DNA of 64,000 bases from Dongia rigui (GTDB lineage: Bacteria; Pseudomonadota; Alphaproteobacteria; Dongiales; Dongiaceae). The translations under genes were made by a program, and so were the position numbers. Positions 35,864-44,422 of the stretch are shown here, in pieces. Each line of letters opens with the position of its first letter. The first letter of the stretch is position 1. The stretch covers positions 310,001 through 374,000 of the forward strand of contig NZ_JAXCLX010000002.1 of NCBI RefSeq assembly GCF_034044635.1, given 5' to 3'. Under the pieces are notes generated by a model, which saw nothing but the letters and a program-made list of their open reading frames with translations, was not told the DNA's origin and did not search any database.

Positions 35864-36466
35864 ATGGCGAAGAATTCCGACAAGGTGGTCCTCATCGGCG
35901 AAGCGGCGGCGGCCTTGCGTGAAGATTTCCTGCACTGGCAATGCCGGCTGCGGCAGATGGCGATGCGCGAAGGCGGCGGCCGGCCCAGTGCCGGCATGCG
36001 CCCCGTTATCTTCGCGCGCGATGACAGCCAACTGGCCGGCTCGACCGTCGTTCTGCTGCACAAGGCTGATACCGAAGATTCCACCGCCTTCTTCCGCCAC
36101 CAGGTCTTGAAGACCCAGGACCCGGTCGAACGCTGGGAGAAGGCGACCGAGCACATGGCCGCCGGCTATTTCCAGCGCTTCCGTGATTTCGACGACACGC
36201 TGACGGCCTTGTTCGGCCCCGGCACGACGCTGGTCGACCAGCTGCTGGGCCAGGGCAAGGTCTATCTCGATTTTGCCGAGCTCAGCCAGCGCTTCCGCCT
36301 GCTTGTGAAGGTGACCGAGCTATCGGAACACGACCCGCTCTATCAGGCGACCTACTGGCATAACCGCATGTTCAACCCCAACATTCCGGCCGGCGTCCGC
36401 ATCGTCTCGTTCAGTCCCGATTGGGGCCGGAGCGAAGGCGAAAGCGGATTTGAAGATCGGGAGTAG
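35864..36466 (+). CDS. Hypothetical protein, no recognised family
   Basis: A 200-residue soluble protein without signal peptide or membrane segment. It begins SDKVVLIGEAAAALREDFLHWQ, contains mostly helical regions in the middle (ERWEKATEHMAAGYFQRFRDF, about 89-109) and ends with a HNRMFNPNIPAGVRIVSF strand-rich part. Codon use is like its neighbours, and the frame has no competing gene on the other strand, so it is likely real. GGCGAGGCGAG precedes the ATG. It converges with the minus-strand methylamine-type operon, whose terminator lies just past its stop. Confidence 0.7.
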   Translation: MAKNSDKVVLIGEAAAALREDFLHWQCRLRQMAMREGGGRPSAGMRPVIFARDDSQLAGSTVVLLHKADTEDSTAFFRHQVLKTQDPVERWEKATEHMAAGYFQRFRDFDDTLTALFGPGTTLVDQLLGQGKVYLDFAELSQRFRLLVKVTELSEHDPLYQATYWHNRMFNPNIPAGVRIVSFSPDWGRSEGESGFEDRE

Positions 36467-36517
36467 CGCAGAGTTCGTCATGGTCGCCGAAGGTGGACCA
36501 TGACGACGGGTGAAGAC

Positions 36518-36550
36518 AAAAAAAGCCCCGCCGTTGCGACACGGCGGGGC
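36518..36550 (-). terminator. Terminator of the glutamine-synthetase-like/glxBCD operon
   Basis: On the minus strand GCCCCGCCG (36550-36542) pairs with CGGCGGGGC (36533-36525), followed by a run of seven T. It lies 28 bases after the stop of the 134-residue gene and marks the end of the five-gene operon. Confidence 0.92.
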
Positions 36551-36578
36551 AGGACCTTGAGCGGGTTAATGGGGCTGG

Positions 36579-36983
36579 TTAGAACTTCCGATAGGCCTTA
36601 TTGAGGTCGACCATCGGGTGCTTGCGCGACATCTGGAACTTGATCAGCAATTCGCGCGCGATCATGTCGCGGTCCTGCTGATTGTCCGGCAGCTTGAGGT
36701 CCTGAGGCACCGTGACCCAGCCGTTGATGTTGCGGTCGAACACGGCGGCCCGGCCTTCCTCATAGCCCATATGCACGTCCTCGAGCCAATTGAGGTCGTC
36801 CCAGCCCATCGTCTCCAGATACTTCTTCAGGAACGGCGTCAACCGGTTGTAGTCAGGGACAAGGTTCACATCGTAGCGATAGCCGATGTGTTGACCGATC
36901 TCCTTCTCGCGGCTGGAATCGAGACCATCGCCCTTCAAATACTTGTCGACGTCTTCCTTACCCGCGGGCTTCTTCTCTGCCAT
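36579..36983 (-). CDS. Conserved-looking 134-residue protein of unknown function in the glx/mgs-like operon
   Basis: I do not recognise a family. The protein is soluble, acidic-to-neutral and aromatic-rich: REKEIGQHIGYRYDVNLVPDY, then LKKYLETMGWDDLNWLEDVH and FDRNINGWVTVPQDL. There are no cysteines and no metal or nucleotide motif. It is not the small zinc-binding delta subunit of sarcosine-oxidase-type enzymes, which has a cysteine cluster. A strong AGGAGG lies six bases before ATG 36983, and only 10 bases separate it from glxD upstream, so it is the last gene of the operon and is probably made with the enzyme. A role as an accessory subunit or assembly factor is inference. Confidence 0.85.
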   Translation of the reverse strand: MAEKKPAGKEDVDKYLKGDGLDSSREKEIGQHIGYRYDVNLVPDYNRLTPFLKKYLETMGWDDLNWLEDVHMGYEEGRAAVFDRNINGWVTVPQDLKLPDNQQDRDMIARELLIKFQMSRKHPMVDLNKAYRKF

Positions 36984-36993
36984 CGGTTCCTCC

Positions 36994-38376
36994 TTAGTAA
37001 CGGGTCATGTCGGGGCGGCCGACCGTGTGCTGCGAACCAGCCAGCGGCACCTGCGCCAGGGCCGAGGCTTCCATGGTGAGTGCTGCGAGGTCTTCCGGTT
37101 CCAGCGAGTGCACATTGGTCTTGCCGCACGCACGCGCCATCATCTGCGCTTCGATGGTCAGGCAGTGGAGGAAGTTGTAGACCCGCTCCGCCGCCTCATC
37201 GGGATCGAGCCGCTTGCGCAAGGCGGGATCCTGCGTCGCGACACCCACCGGGCAACGGCCGGTATGGCAATGATAGCAATAGCCGGCCTCGCAACCGATC
37301 TCCTTGGGGAAGTCGGCCTCGGGGATATCCTTGTTGCAGTTGAGCGCCATCAGCGCCGAATGACCGATGGCCACCGCATCGGCGCCGAGCGCCAATGCTT
37401 TGGCGACATCGCCGCCATTGCGGATGCCGCCGGCATAGACCAGGCTGATTTCGCCGGTCTTGCCCACATCGTCGAGCGCCTTCCTTGCCTGGCGGATGGC
37501 GGCGATGCCGGGCACACCGGTTTCCTCGGTGGCGATGTGCGGACCGGCGCCCGTGCCGCCTTCCATGCCGTCGATATAGATGCTGTCCGGACCGGTCTTT
37601 GCCGCCATGCGCACGTCGTCATAGACGCGCGCCGCACCGAGCTTCAGCTGGATGGGAATCTCCCAGTTGGTCGCTTCGCGGATTTCCTGGATCTTCAACG
37701 CCAGATCGTCCGGCCCCAGCCAGTCCGGGTGGCGCGCTGGTGAGCGCTGGTCGATGCCGGCGGGCAGCGAGCGCATTTCGGCAACCTGGTCGGTCACCTT
37801 CTGGCCCATCAGATGGCCGCCGAGACCCACCTTGCACCCTTGCCCGATGAAGAATTCGCAGGCATCGGCCAATTGCAGATGGTGTGGGTTGAAGCCATAG
37901 CGCGACTGGATGCATTGATAGAACCATTTCGAGCTGAAGCGGCGCTCATCGGGGATCATGCCGCCCTCACCGGAACAGGTCGCCGTCCCCGCCATGGTGG
38001 CGCCACGCGCCAGCGCGATCTTGGCTTCGAAGGAGAGAGCGCCAAAGCTCATGCCGGTGATATAGACCGGCACGTCGAGCACCAGCGGGCGTTTGCATTT
38101 CGGCCCGATGACCGTCTTGGTCTCGCACTTCTCGCGGTAACCCTCGATCACAAAGCGGGTGAGGGTGCCGGGCAGGAAGGTCAGGTCATCCCAGCTCGGG
38201 ATCTTCTTGAACAGCGAGAAGCCGCGCATGCGATAGCGGCCAAGTTCGGATTTGATGTGGATGTCGTCGATGACGGTCGGCGGGAACATGAAGCTGTTGC
38301 CAAGGCGCGAGGTGTCGCGCGACAGCGGCTTCTTATCCTTGGGTTGAGCGGCCGGAGCCTTCTTCTCTTTTGCCAT
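36994..38376 (-). CDS. glxD: FMN-binding glutamate synthase-like subunit (GlxD/MgsC-type)
   Basis: A 460-residue protein matching the central FMN/iron-sulfur domain of glutamate synthase. Visible features are ITGMSFGALSFEAKIALARGA, QLKLGAARVYDDVRMA, SIYIDGMEGGTGAGPH, the FMN-site YAGGIRNGGDVAKALALGADA and the 3Fe-4S cysteine set GYCYHCHTGRCPVGVATQ. Together with the two genes upstream it forms a split glutamate synthase, as in N-methylglutamate synthase (MgsABC) and GlxBCD. ATG 38376 (MAKEKKAP) has AAGGAAC upstream; the longer frame to 38562 overlaps glxC and is not real. Subunit lettering differs between studies. Confidence 0.88.
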   Translation of the reverse strand: MAKEKKAPAAQPKDKKPLSRDTSRLGNSFMFPPTVIDDIHIKSELGRYRMRGFSLFKKIPSWDDLTFLPGTLTRFVIEGYREKCETKTVIGPKCKRPLVLDVPVYITGMSFGALSFEAKIALARGATMAGTATCSGEGGMIPDERRFSSKWFYQCIQSRYGFNPHHLQLADACEFFIGQGCKVGLGGHLMGQKVTDQVAEMRSLPAGIDQRSPARHPDWLGPDDLALKIQEIREATNWEIPIQLKLGAARVYDDVRMAAKTGPDSIYIDGMEGGTGAGPHIATEETGVPGIAAIRQARKALDDVGKTGEISLVYAGGIRNGGDVAKALALGADAVAIGHSALMALNCNKDIPEADFPKEIGCEAGYCYHCHTGRCPVGVATQDPALRKRLDPDEAAERVYNFLHCLTIEAQMMARACGKTNVHSLEPEDLAALTMEASALAQVPLAGSQHTVGRPDMTRY

Positions 38377-38426
38377 CTGGCTGTTCCTTGTCTCTGATGG
38401 GAGGAAGTAGCAAAGGTCCTGTTGCG

Positions 38427-39263
38427 TTACAGGATCAGCTTCTTCTCCGAAGGCTCGAGATTGTCGTAATTCCACAGCTGCTTGCCGGCGACGATCTTGG
38501 TCATGTTCTTGACCCCGTTCGGCGCCTTGAGGCCATAGAGCTTCAACTTCCGCTCCATCCACTGGCAGTCGAGCTCGTTCATCTCGCCCGGCACCGCGTC
38601 GACGCCCAGGCCTTCGATCTTGCCGCCGACATAGATGGTGCCGTCATACATCGAATCGCCGAGGTTCTTGCCGGCGTCGCCCAGGATGACCATGCGTCCG
38701 CGTTGCATCATGAAGCCGCAAAAGGCACCGCAGCGACCACCGACGATGATGGTGCCACCCTTCTGGTCGATGCCCATGCGGGCACCGACATCACCCTTGC
38801 ACACCAAATCGCCACCGCGAATGGCCGCACCGAAAGTGGAGCCCGCATTCTTCTCAATGACCACGGTGCCGGCCAGCATGTTCTCGGCACAGGACCAACC
38901 CACGCGTCCTTTGATGTGGATGTTCGGCCCATCGATCAGGCCGCAGCCGAAATAGCCGAGGCTGCCTTCGATCTGCAGGTTGAGCTTGTTGAGGATGCCG
39001 ACGGCGATTGCATGCTTGGCACCGGGATTGCGCATCACGATGGTGCCATAGCCTTGTTTCATCAGGTCGCGGAGTTTCAGGTTGATCTCCGAGGTCGAGA
39101 GTTTCTCGGCGTCGAACTCGGCGCGCTTGTTGAAATCGACGTCATAAGCGCCGGGATAGGTGAAATTCTCTTCTTCCGACGGCGAGAAGAATCGCTGCTG
39201 GGTGCGGCCCGAGAGCTTCTCGGTATGCATCCCCATTTCGTGTGACTGTGTGCGAAGCGCCAT
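38427..39263 (-). CDS. glxC: Glutamate synthase GXGXG-domain subunit (GlxC/MgsB-type)
   Basis: A 278-residue protein corresponding to the C-terminal beta-helix (GXGXG) domain of GltB. Repeated glycine patterns are evident: GSLGYFGCGLIDGPNIHIKG, ENMLAGTVVIEKNAGSTFGA, GGTIIVGGRCGAFCGFMMQR and GDAGKNLGDSMYDGTIYVGG. In the complete enzyme this domain connects the amidotransferase and FMN sites. ATG 39263 has AGGAGC upstream; the longer frame to 39323 overlaps glxB and is not conserved. Lies 28 bases after glxB and 50 before glxD. Confidence 0.88.
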   Translation of the reverse strand: MALRTQSHEMGMHTEKLSGRTQQRFFSPSEEENFTYPGAYDVDFNKRAEFDAEKLSTSEINLKLRDLMKQGYGTIVMRNPGAKHAIAVGILNKLNLQIEGSLGYFGCGLIDGPNIHIKGRVGWSCAENMLAGTVVIEKNAGSTFGAAIRGGDLVCKGDVGARMGIDQKGGTIIVGGRCGAFCGFMMQRGRMVILGDAGKNLGDSMYDGTIYVGGKIEGLGVDAVPGEMNELDCQWMERKLKLYGLKAPNGVKNMTKIVAGKQLWNYDNLEPSEKKLIL

Positions 39264-39291
39264 AGTCGGCTCCTGGCTAAAGTGATCCTGA

Positions 39292-40227
39292 TTACCGCTT
39301 CCAGACCCGCACTTCGCCCTCATAGGGGTCGAAGGTGTCGATCTCGTGCGGAAACACGCTGCGGATGGCGACTTCTTCCGACGCCAGGCCGATGAAGTCG
39401 TCGCTCTCGTAAAGAACCATCGGCTTCGCGGCCATCACATCCTTGGCCATGCCGAGGCTGTCGGCGGTGGCGACCAGATAGGTGAAGACGCCGTCCAGTT
39501 CGTCGATGGAATCGGTCATCGCGTCTTTGAGCTCGGCGCCCTGCTGCATCTTGTCGGCAAGGTAGACGGCGATGAGTTCGCTGTCGCAGTTCGACATGAA
39601 GCGATGGCCGCGGCGTTCCAGGTTGCGCCGCCCGGTCCAGTAATTGGTGAGCTGCCCGTTATGCACGACGGAAACGTCGGCGAAGGGATAGGCCCAATAG
39701 GGGTGGGCCGAGCGGATGTCGACGTCCGATTCCGTCGCCATGCGCGTATGGCCCAAGGCGTGGCTGCCCTTGAAGCCTTTGAGGTGATAGGCACCGGAGA
39801 CGTCAGCGGCGTCACCCAGATCCTTGATCAGTTCCAGGCCATAACCCAGCGACAGGATCTCGGCGCCGTCGATATCCTCGATATAGTTGGCGAGCTTCTT
39901 CTTGTCGCCGCCGAAATCGAGCGTGTAGCGGAAGGCATATTCGGTGGCATTCTCCGCCTGCACGATCGTGGCGCCCAGTTCCTTGAGGCGCTTATCGACC
40001 TCGGCCTTCCGGTCCTTCACCTGGTCATGGATCTTGAAGCCATGCTTCATATCCTCCTGCTCGGCGACCTTGAAGCGCATGATCAAGGTATTGCCCTTGG
40101 GGCTGCCATAGAGCGCAAAGCCGGTTGAGTCCGGCCCGCGATGCTTCAAGCTTTGCAGCATCGCGGTCATCTCGGTGCCGATGTCGCCGGTCTTGCCGCG
40201 GTGGATCAATCCTGCGATTCCACACAT
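39292..40227 (-). CDS. glxB: Class II glutamine amidotransferase subunit (GlxB/MgsA-type)
   Basis: A 311-residue Ntn-hydrolase-type amidotransferase. The catalytic cysteine is residue 2 (MCGIAGLIHRG), followed by LKHRGPDSTGFALY, the GHTRMATESDVDIRSAHPYW segment, VVHNGQLTNYW and SNCDSELIAVYLADKM. It releases the amide-bound amine from the gamma-amide of glutamate: ammonia in glutamate synthase, or methylamine from gamma-glutamylmethylamide in N-methylglutamate synthase. AAGGAGAG precedes the ATG. Second gene of the operon, 53 bases after the glutamine-synthetase-like gene. Confidence 0.9.
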   Translation of the reverse strand: MCGIAGLIHRGKTGDIGTEMTAMLQSLKHRGPDSTGFALYGSPKGNTLIMRFKVAEQEDMKHGFKIHDQVKDRKAEVDKRLKELGATIVQAENATEYAFRYTLDFGGDKKKLANYIEDIDGAEILSLGYGLELIKDLGDAADVSGAYHLKGFKGSHALGHTRMATESDVDIRSAHPYWAYPFADVSVVHNGQLTNYWTGRRNLERRGHRFMSNCDSELIAVYLADKMQQGAELKDAMTDSIDELDGVFTYLVATADSLGMAKDVMAAKPMVLYESDDFIGLASEEVAIRSVFPHEIDTFDPYEGEVRVWKR

Positions 40228-40280
40228 GGATAACTCTCCTTGAAGTTAAACGGCAGAGAAGTCCAAGGACGTCCTGCCCG

Positions 40281-41747
40281 TCAGGGCAGGATGTCCCAAT
40301 ACTGCTCCAGATCCCAATTGGTGACGGTGGCCATGAACTTTTCATGCTCGTCACGTTTGTAGTGCATGAAGACACGCATCATGTCGCCCGGCAGGGCGCT
40401 GTTGATGACCTTGTCGTTCTCGAGGTGATCGAGCGCTTCGCCAAGGCTCATCGGCAGCTTTTTGACCTTCTTGCCGGCGGCAATGGCCTCGTACATGTTG
40501 CGCTCTTCCGGTTCGCCGGGATCGATCTTGTTGCTGATGCCGTCGTCGAAGGCCTTCAGCAATGCGCCAGCCATCAGATACGGATTCACCGCGGCATCGA
40601 CCGAGCGGTATTCGAAGCGGCCGGGTGCCGAGATGCGCAAGGCGCAGGTGCGGTTCTGGTAGCCCCAATCGGCAAAGACCGGTGCCCAGAAGCCGGTGTC
40701 CCACAGGCGGCGATATGAATTGACCGTCGAGGAACCAATGGCGGTGAGCGCATTCAAATGCTTGATCACGCCGCCGATGGCATAGAGTCCGATCTGGCCC
40801 GGCTTGCCGCCGCCCTTGCCCGGCATGAAGGTGTTGACGCCGCCCTTCCTATACGAGAACACGTCTTTCTGTCCGGGCAGCTTTTCCTGATGCAGGTTGT
40901 TGACCTGGTCGTCGCCACCAGTCCACAGCGACAGATTGTGATGGCAGCCCGATGCGGAGACACCCATGAAGGGCTTCGGCATGAAGCAAGCGATGAGGTT
41001 GTTCTCCCGCGCGACCTGCGCGCAGATCTGGCGATAGGTGGTGAGACGGTCTGCGGTACGCATGCAGTCGTCGTACATCCAGTTCAGCTCAAGCTGGCCC
41101 GGGGCATCCTCATGGTCGCCCTGGATCATGTCGAGGCCCATCGCCTGGGCATATTCGATGACCTTCATGAAGACCGGGCGCAGGCTTTCAAACTGGTCGA
41201 TGTGATAGCAGTTGGGCTTCGAGAAGCCACCATCGGGCAAGCCATTGTCGCCCTTCTTCAGCCACATCATTTCCGGTTCGCAGCCGTGGCGCAGATGCAG
41301 GCCCTTGTGCTTCTTCTTGAACTCGTCATGGATGATGCGCAGGTTGCCGCGGCAGTCAGAACTCAAATGGCCGCCGGGATTCTCGCGCTCCTCGCGATTG
41401 CGGAAGCAGGTGCAAAAGACGCGTGCGACACGCTTGTCCCACGGCAGCTGCACGAAGGTCTCAGGGTCGGGTATGCCCACCAGTTCGGAGGCTTCCGGGC
41501 CGTAACCGATATAGTTCTTGCGGCGATCGACGAAGAGATTGGCGGTCGATCCGTAGACCAGCTGGAAGCCTTTTTCGGCGACCGTTTCCCAATGATCAGC
41601 GGGAACGCCCTTGCCGACGATGCGGCCGGTCACGGAAACGAATTGGTAGTAGATATACTTTATACCGAGTGCATTGATCTGGGCGCGGACTTGTTTGACA
41701 AGCTCCTTCCGCCCTTTTTGTGCGACGTGTGCCTCAAGGTCAGTCAT
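40281..41747 (-). CDS. Glutamine synthetase family protein, candidate gamma-glutamylmethylamide synthetase
   Basis: A 488-residue ATP-dependent amide ligase. Catalytic motifs of the glutamine synthetase fold are present: GCEPEMMW, GDHEDAPGQLELNW, SGCHHNLSLW, SSTVNSYRRL and the metal-site FEYRSVDAAVNPYL. It is longer than and distinct from housekeeping GlnA, and it is co-transcribed with three glutamate-synthase-like subunits, the arrangement of gmaS-mgsABC in methylamine users. It may therefore ligate methylamine (or another amine) to glutamate. GlnT-type ammonia ligase activity is an alternative. GGAGG lies 5 bases before ATG 41747. It is the first gene of the operon and divergent from a GntR regulator. 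Confidence 0.85.
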   Translation of the reverse strand: MTDLEAHVAQKGRKELVKQVRAQINALGIKYIYYQFVSVTGRIVGKGVPADHWETVAEKGFQLVYGSTANLFVDRRKNYIGYGPEASELVGIPDPETFVQLPWDKRVARVFCTCFRNREERENPGGHLSSDCRGNLRIIHDEFKKKHKGLHLRHGCEPEMMWLKKGDNGLPDGGFSKPNCYHIDQFESLRPVFMKVIEYAQAMGLDMIQGDHEDAPGQLELNWMYDDCMRTADRLTTYRQICAQVARENNLIACFMPKPFMGVSASGCHHNLSLWTGGDDQVNNLHQEKLPGQKDVFSYRKGGVNTFMPGKGGGKPGQIGLYAIGGVIKHLNALTAIGSSTVNSYRRLWDTGFWAPVFADWGYQNRTCALRISAPGRFEYRSVDAAVNPYLMAGALLKAFDDGISNKIDPGEPEERNMYEAIAAGKKVKKLPMSLGEALDHLENDKVINSALPGDMMRVFMHYKRDEHEKFMATVTNWDLEQYWDILP

Positions 41748-41790
41748 CTCACCCTCCCCAAAGCAGCGACTCGTTGGCCGCTGTTGAGCG

Positions 41791-41836
41791 ATGCCGGGAC
41801 GCTCCCGGCATTCCGCGTCAGTTGCTCATGAACAAC
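41791..41836. promoter_or_regulatory. Two operator-like palindromes in the GntR / glutamine-synthetase-like divergent region
   Basis: ATGCCGGGA (41791-41799) and TCCCGGCAT (41803-41811) form a perfect inverted repeat around CGC, 44 bases upstream of the synthetase start. GTTGCTCATGAACAAC (41821-41836) is a near-perfect 16-base dyad with one mismatched pair, centred on TCATGA. Either could bind the divergently encoded GntR regulator; the first could also be a leader hairpin. Confidence 0.45.
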
Positions 41837-42030
41837 TCTTCTTCGTTTCGCTTGGCCGGTCTTTGGTGCCGACTAAAGCGATCCTTCGCGGGCGGTGGAG
41901 AATTGGGCCTTACTGGTCTTTCGCGTTTCCCTCCGATACGGCAGTCGCGCTCGCAAGATTTGCTTGTGGGCGGGCGTGACTGACGGCGATTGACCGTATG
42001 GCTACCCCACTCGCATAATCCGATCCTTGC

Positions 42031-42834
42031 ATGGCGGTCCTAAGGCTGCCAACCAATTTTTTCAAAGGATCAGAATTGGGTCGAATTGGTACACCAGCGA
42101 AGGATGCCGCCGGTTCCGGGGCGGGCCGCAGCGCAACAGATGGCAGCCTGCTGCCGGTCGATGGCAATCGGGGTTCCGTTTGGATCGCCGGCCAATTGCG
42201 CCAGGCCATCGTGGCTGGGACCTACAAGCACGGCGAGAAGCTGCCGGCCGAACGCCATCTCGCAGATGCATTCGAGGCCAGCCGCACCACGGTGCGCTTG
42301 GCGCTCGATCAATTGGAACAGGAACGGTTGGTCACCCGGCGCGTGGGTAGCGGCACCTTCGTCAATCACCGCCCGGTTTCAGACCTCGACAACATCGCCG
42401 ATTCGACCTCGCCCCTTGAACTGATCGAAGCGCGGCTGGGGCTCGAACCGCATATGACGCGTCTCGCGGTCCTCAATGCCACCAACCGCGATCTCGAGAA
42501 GATGACCGAGGCGATCGAGAAGGCCGAGGCGGCCGGCGACGATCCGGAGATCTGGACCGAATGGGACACCCAGTTCCATCTGCTGCTCGCGGAAGCCGCG
42601 CATAATCGCTTGGTGCTGTGGCTCTATCAGCACATCAACGAGATCCGCTCCCACGACCAATGGGCCTCGATGCGCGACAAGGTGCTCACACCCGCCCGCA
42701 TCGCCGAATACAACCGCCAGCACCGGGCACTCCTCGGCGCCATCGCCAGCCGCGATGTCGAAGGTGCCGCGGCCATGGTCACCAGCCACCTCCACTTTGC
42801 CCGGCGGCAATTGATGGGGATCGAGGGGGCTTAG
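42031..42834 (+). CDS. GntR-family regulator, FadR (FCD) subfamily
   Basis: A 267-residue regulator. The winged-helix DNA-binding part is at about 48-115 (GQLRQAIVAGTYKHGEKLPAE, positions about 54-74, then DAFEASRTTVRLALDQLEQE and GSGTFV). An FCD ligand-binding domain follows at about 130-260 (ELIEARLGLEPHMTRLAV, WDTQFHLLLAEAAHN, HRALLGAIASRD), with D/H residues suited to bind a metal and an organic acid. It is divergent from the glutamine-synthetase-like gene, and palindromes lie between them, so it probably controls that operon. ATG 42031 lacks a strong ribosome site; the conserved part starts near residue 48, so a later start is possible. Confidence 0.88.
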   Translation: MAVLRLPTNFFKGSELGRIGTPAKDAAGSGAGRSATDGSLLPVDGNRGSVWIAGQLRQAIVAGTYKHGEKLPAERHLADAFEASRTTVRLALDQLEQERLVTRRVGSGTFVNHRPVSDLDNIADSTSPLELIEARLGLEPHMTRLAVLNATNRDLEKMTEAIEKAEAAGDDPEIWTEWDTQFHLLLAEAAHNRLVLWLYQHINEIRSHDQWASMRDKVLTPARIAEYNRQHRALLGAIASRDVEGAAAMVTSHLHFARRQLMGIEGA

Positions 42835-42849
42835 ACAACTCATACAGTC

Positions 42850-42924
42850 GTCATGCCCGGGCTTGACCCGGGCATCCACTCTCTCAGGCAAACAGTGGAT
42901 CCCCGGGTCAAGCCCGGGGATGAC
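42850..42924. repeat. GTCAT...ATGAC intergenic repeat (type A copy 2)
   Basis: A 75-base element starting GTCATGCCCGGGC and ending GCCCGGGGATGAC, with outer hairpin ends and an inner ATCCACT/AGTGGAT dyad. It lies between the convergent GntR and FAD oxidoreductase genes, 15 bases after the first stop and 12 before the second, so it can act as a shared terminator. Closest to the copy at 61228. Confidence 0.82.
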
Positions 42925-42936
42925 GAATGATTGGTA

Positions 42937-44277
42937 TCAGCTCCACGGGAACGGCGAGTTCGACGTCGGGTGCAGCTTGCCTTCGGCAAAGCGCGAGAAG
43001 CGGAACGGGCGCAGCAATTCGTCGCCCATGCCGCAGATGTCGTCGGCCACCAGCTTGCCGACGCCGATCATCTTATAGCCGTGGTTGGAATCGGCGATGA
43101 CGTAGACGTTCTCGGCGAACTTGTCGAAGACCGGGAAGCTGTCGGCGGTGAAGCAGCCGATGCCGCCCGAGGGCTCCTTCTTGTATTTGGGCATCGTGCC
43201 CATGAAGCGCTTCTGGCAGAACGCCAAGGCCGAAACCCACATATGCGCGAAATCGTCACCGACAATGAATTCCGGGCTTTCCGGGCCGTAAGGGTCGACA
43301 CGCACCTTGTTGAGCTCGGTCTGCACCTTGAACGGCATGGCGCCGCCCTGGACGCCACCGAAATGGAAGTCGGGCTTGTAATAGATGCCCCACAGCTTGT
43401 CGGTGATGAGCGAGCCGTCCTCGTCGGAATAGAGCGGCGCGTCGGTGTCGACATGGATCACCGGCGGCAGCTTGCCGTCATTGGTCTTCTGCAGATCCGG
43501 ATCGACGCCAAGGGTCCCTTCCTGCAGCGACCAATAGACCCACATCGGCACGTTCTCGTGCATCTTGCCGTCCTTGCCCTTGATCGAAATGGCATCGGGC
43601 AGGTCCAGCATTTTCCAGACCGAGCGCACCCAGGGTCCCATGCCGGCGATGACATAGTCGCACTTGATATCGCCCTGGTTGGTCTCGACCGCGGTGACGG
43701 CGCCCTTGCCGTCGCGTTTCAGGCCCTTCACCTCGACGCCGGTCACGATGCGCACACCCTCGGCCTCGGCTTTTTTGGCGAGGCCGTACATAGCCGCGGT
43801 GTTGTTGGCATAGCCGCCCTTCTTCTCGTGGAGGACCGAGGTGATGCCCTTGGCCTGCCAATCGTCGAAGATGCCCTTCATATAGGTCATGCAATCCTTC
43901 TCGCCCTCGATGAAGGTCGAGGTGTAGCCGATCTCCTTCTGCTGCGCGTAGATCGAGGCCACGTCCTGGTGCATCACTTCCGGGCTGATCTGCATATAGC
44001 CGACGGGATGATAGGAGAAGGCTTCCGGGTCGCTTTCCCAGACACTGACCGAATGCGCCATCAAGCGGCGCATCGCCGGCTGGAAATAGTTGTTGCGCAC
44101 GACCCCGCAGGCAATGCCCGAAGCGCCGGCCGCAATCGCCGTCTTGTCGATGATGAGCACATCCGCCCCCGACCCCTTGCCGCTCTTGCGCAGGTTCTCA
44201 GCCAGATGCCAAGCCGAGGAGAGGCCGTGGATGCCGGCGCCGATGACGACGTATTTGACGTGTGCTGGAAGGGCCAT
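42937..44277 (-). CDS. Single-chain FAD-dependent oxidoreductase, SoxB/DAO-like
   Basis: A 446-residue flavoprotein. The FAD fingerprint is VKYVVIGAGIHGLSSAWHLA, with IIDKTAIAAGASGIACGVVRNNYF resembling sarcosine oxidase beta and N-methylglutamate dehydrogenase subunits, and a C-terminal IADSNHGYKMIGVGKLVADD. In the N-methylglutamate pathway the dehydrogenase is normally four subunits (MgdABCD, related to heterotetrameric sarcosine oxidase); only this one flavin protein is present nearby. It is therefore the local candidate for oxidising N-methylglutamate to glutamate and formaldehyde, but this is inference. ATG 44277 has GGAG about 11 bases upstream. Confidence 0.85.
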   Translation of the reverse strand: MALPAHVKYVVIGAGIHGLSSAWHLAENLRKSGKGSGADVLIIDKTAIAAGASGIACGVVRNNYFQPAMRRLMAHSVSVWESDPEAFSYHPVGYMQISPEVMHQDVASIYAQQKEIGYTSTFIEGEKDCMTYMKGIFDDWQAKGITSVLHEKKGGYANNTAAMYGLAKKAEAEGVRIVTGVEVKGLKRDGKGAVTAVETNQGDIKCDYVIAGMGPWVRSVWKMLDLPDAISIKGKDGKMHENVPMWVYWSLQEGTLGVDPDLQKTNDGKLPPVIHVDTDAPLYSDEDGSLITDKLWGIYYKPDFHFGGVQGGAMPFKVQTELNKVRVDPYGPESPEFIVGDDFAHMWVSALAFCQKRFMGTMPKYKKEPSGGIGCFTADSFPVFDKFAENVYVIADSNHGYKMIGVGKLVADDICGMGDELLRPFRFSRFAEGKLHPTSNSPFPWS

Positions 44278-44422
44278 GGGATCGAATCTCCGATAGGGCT
44301 ATGTTGTTAAAAAAAATTTTGGGGTGGGTTGGGGGTGGTTGCATATCGGGTTTTCGACTTGCTATGCAGTGAAATCGACAAAGTTCGATTGGCTGGCAGG
44401 TATTGGAAGAGGTGGAAAAGAG

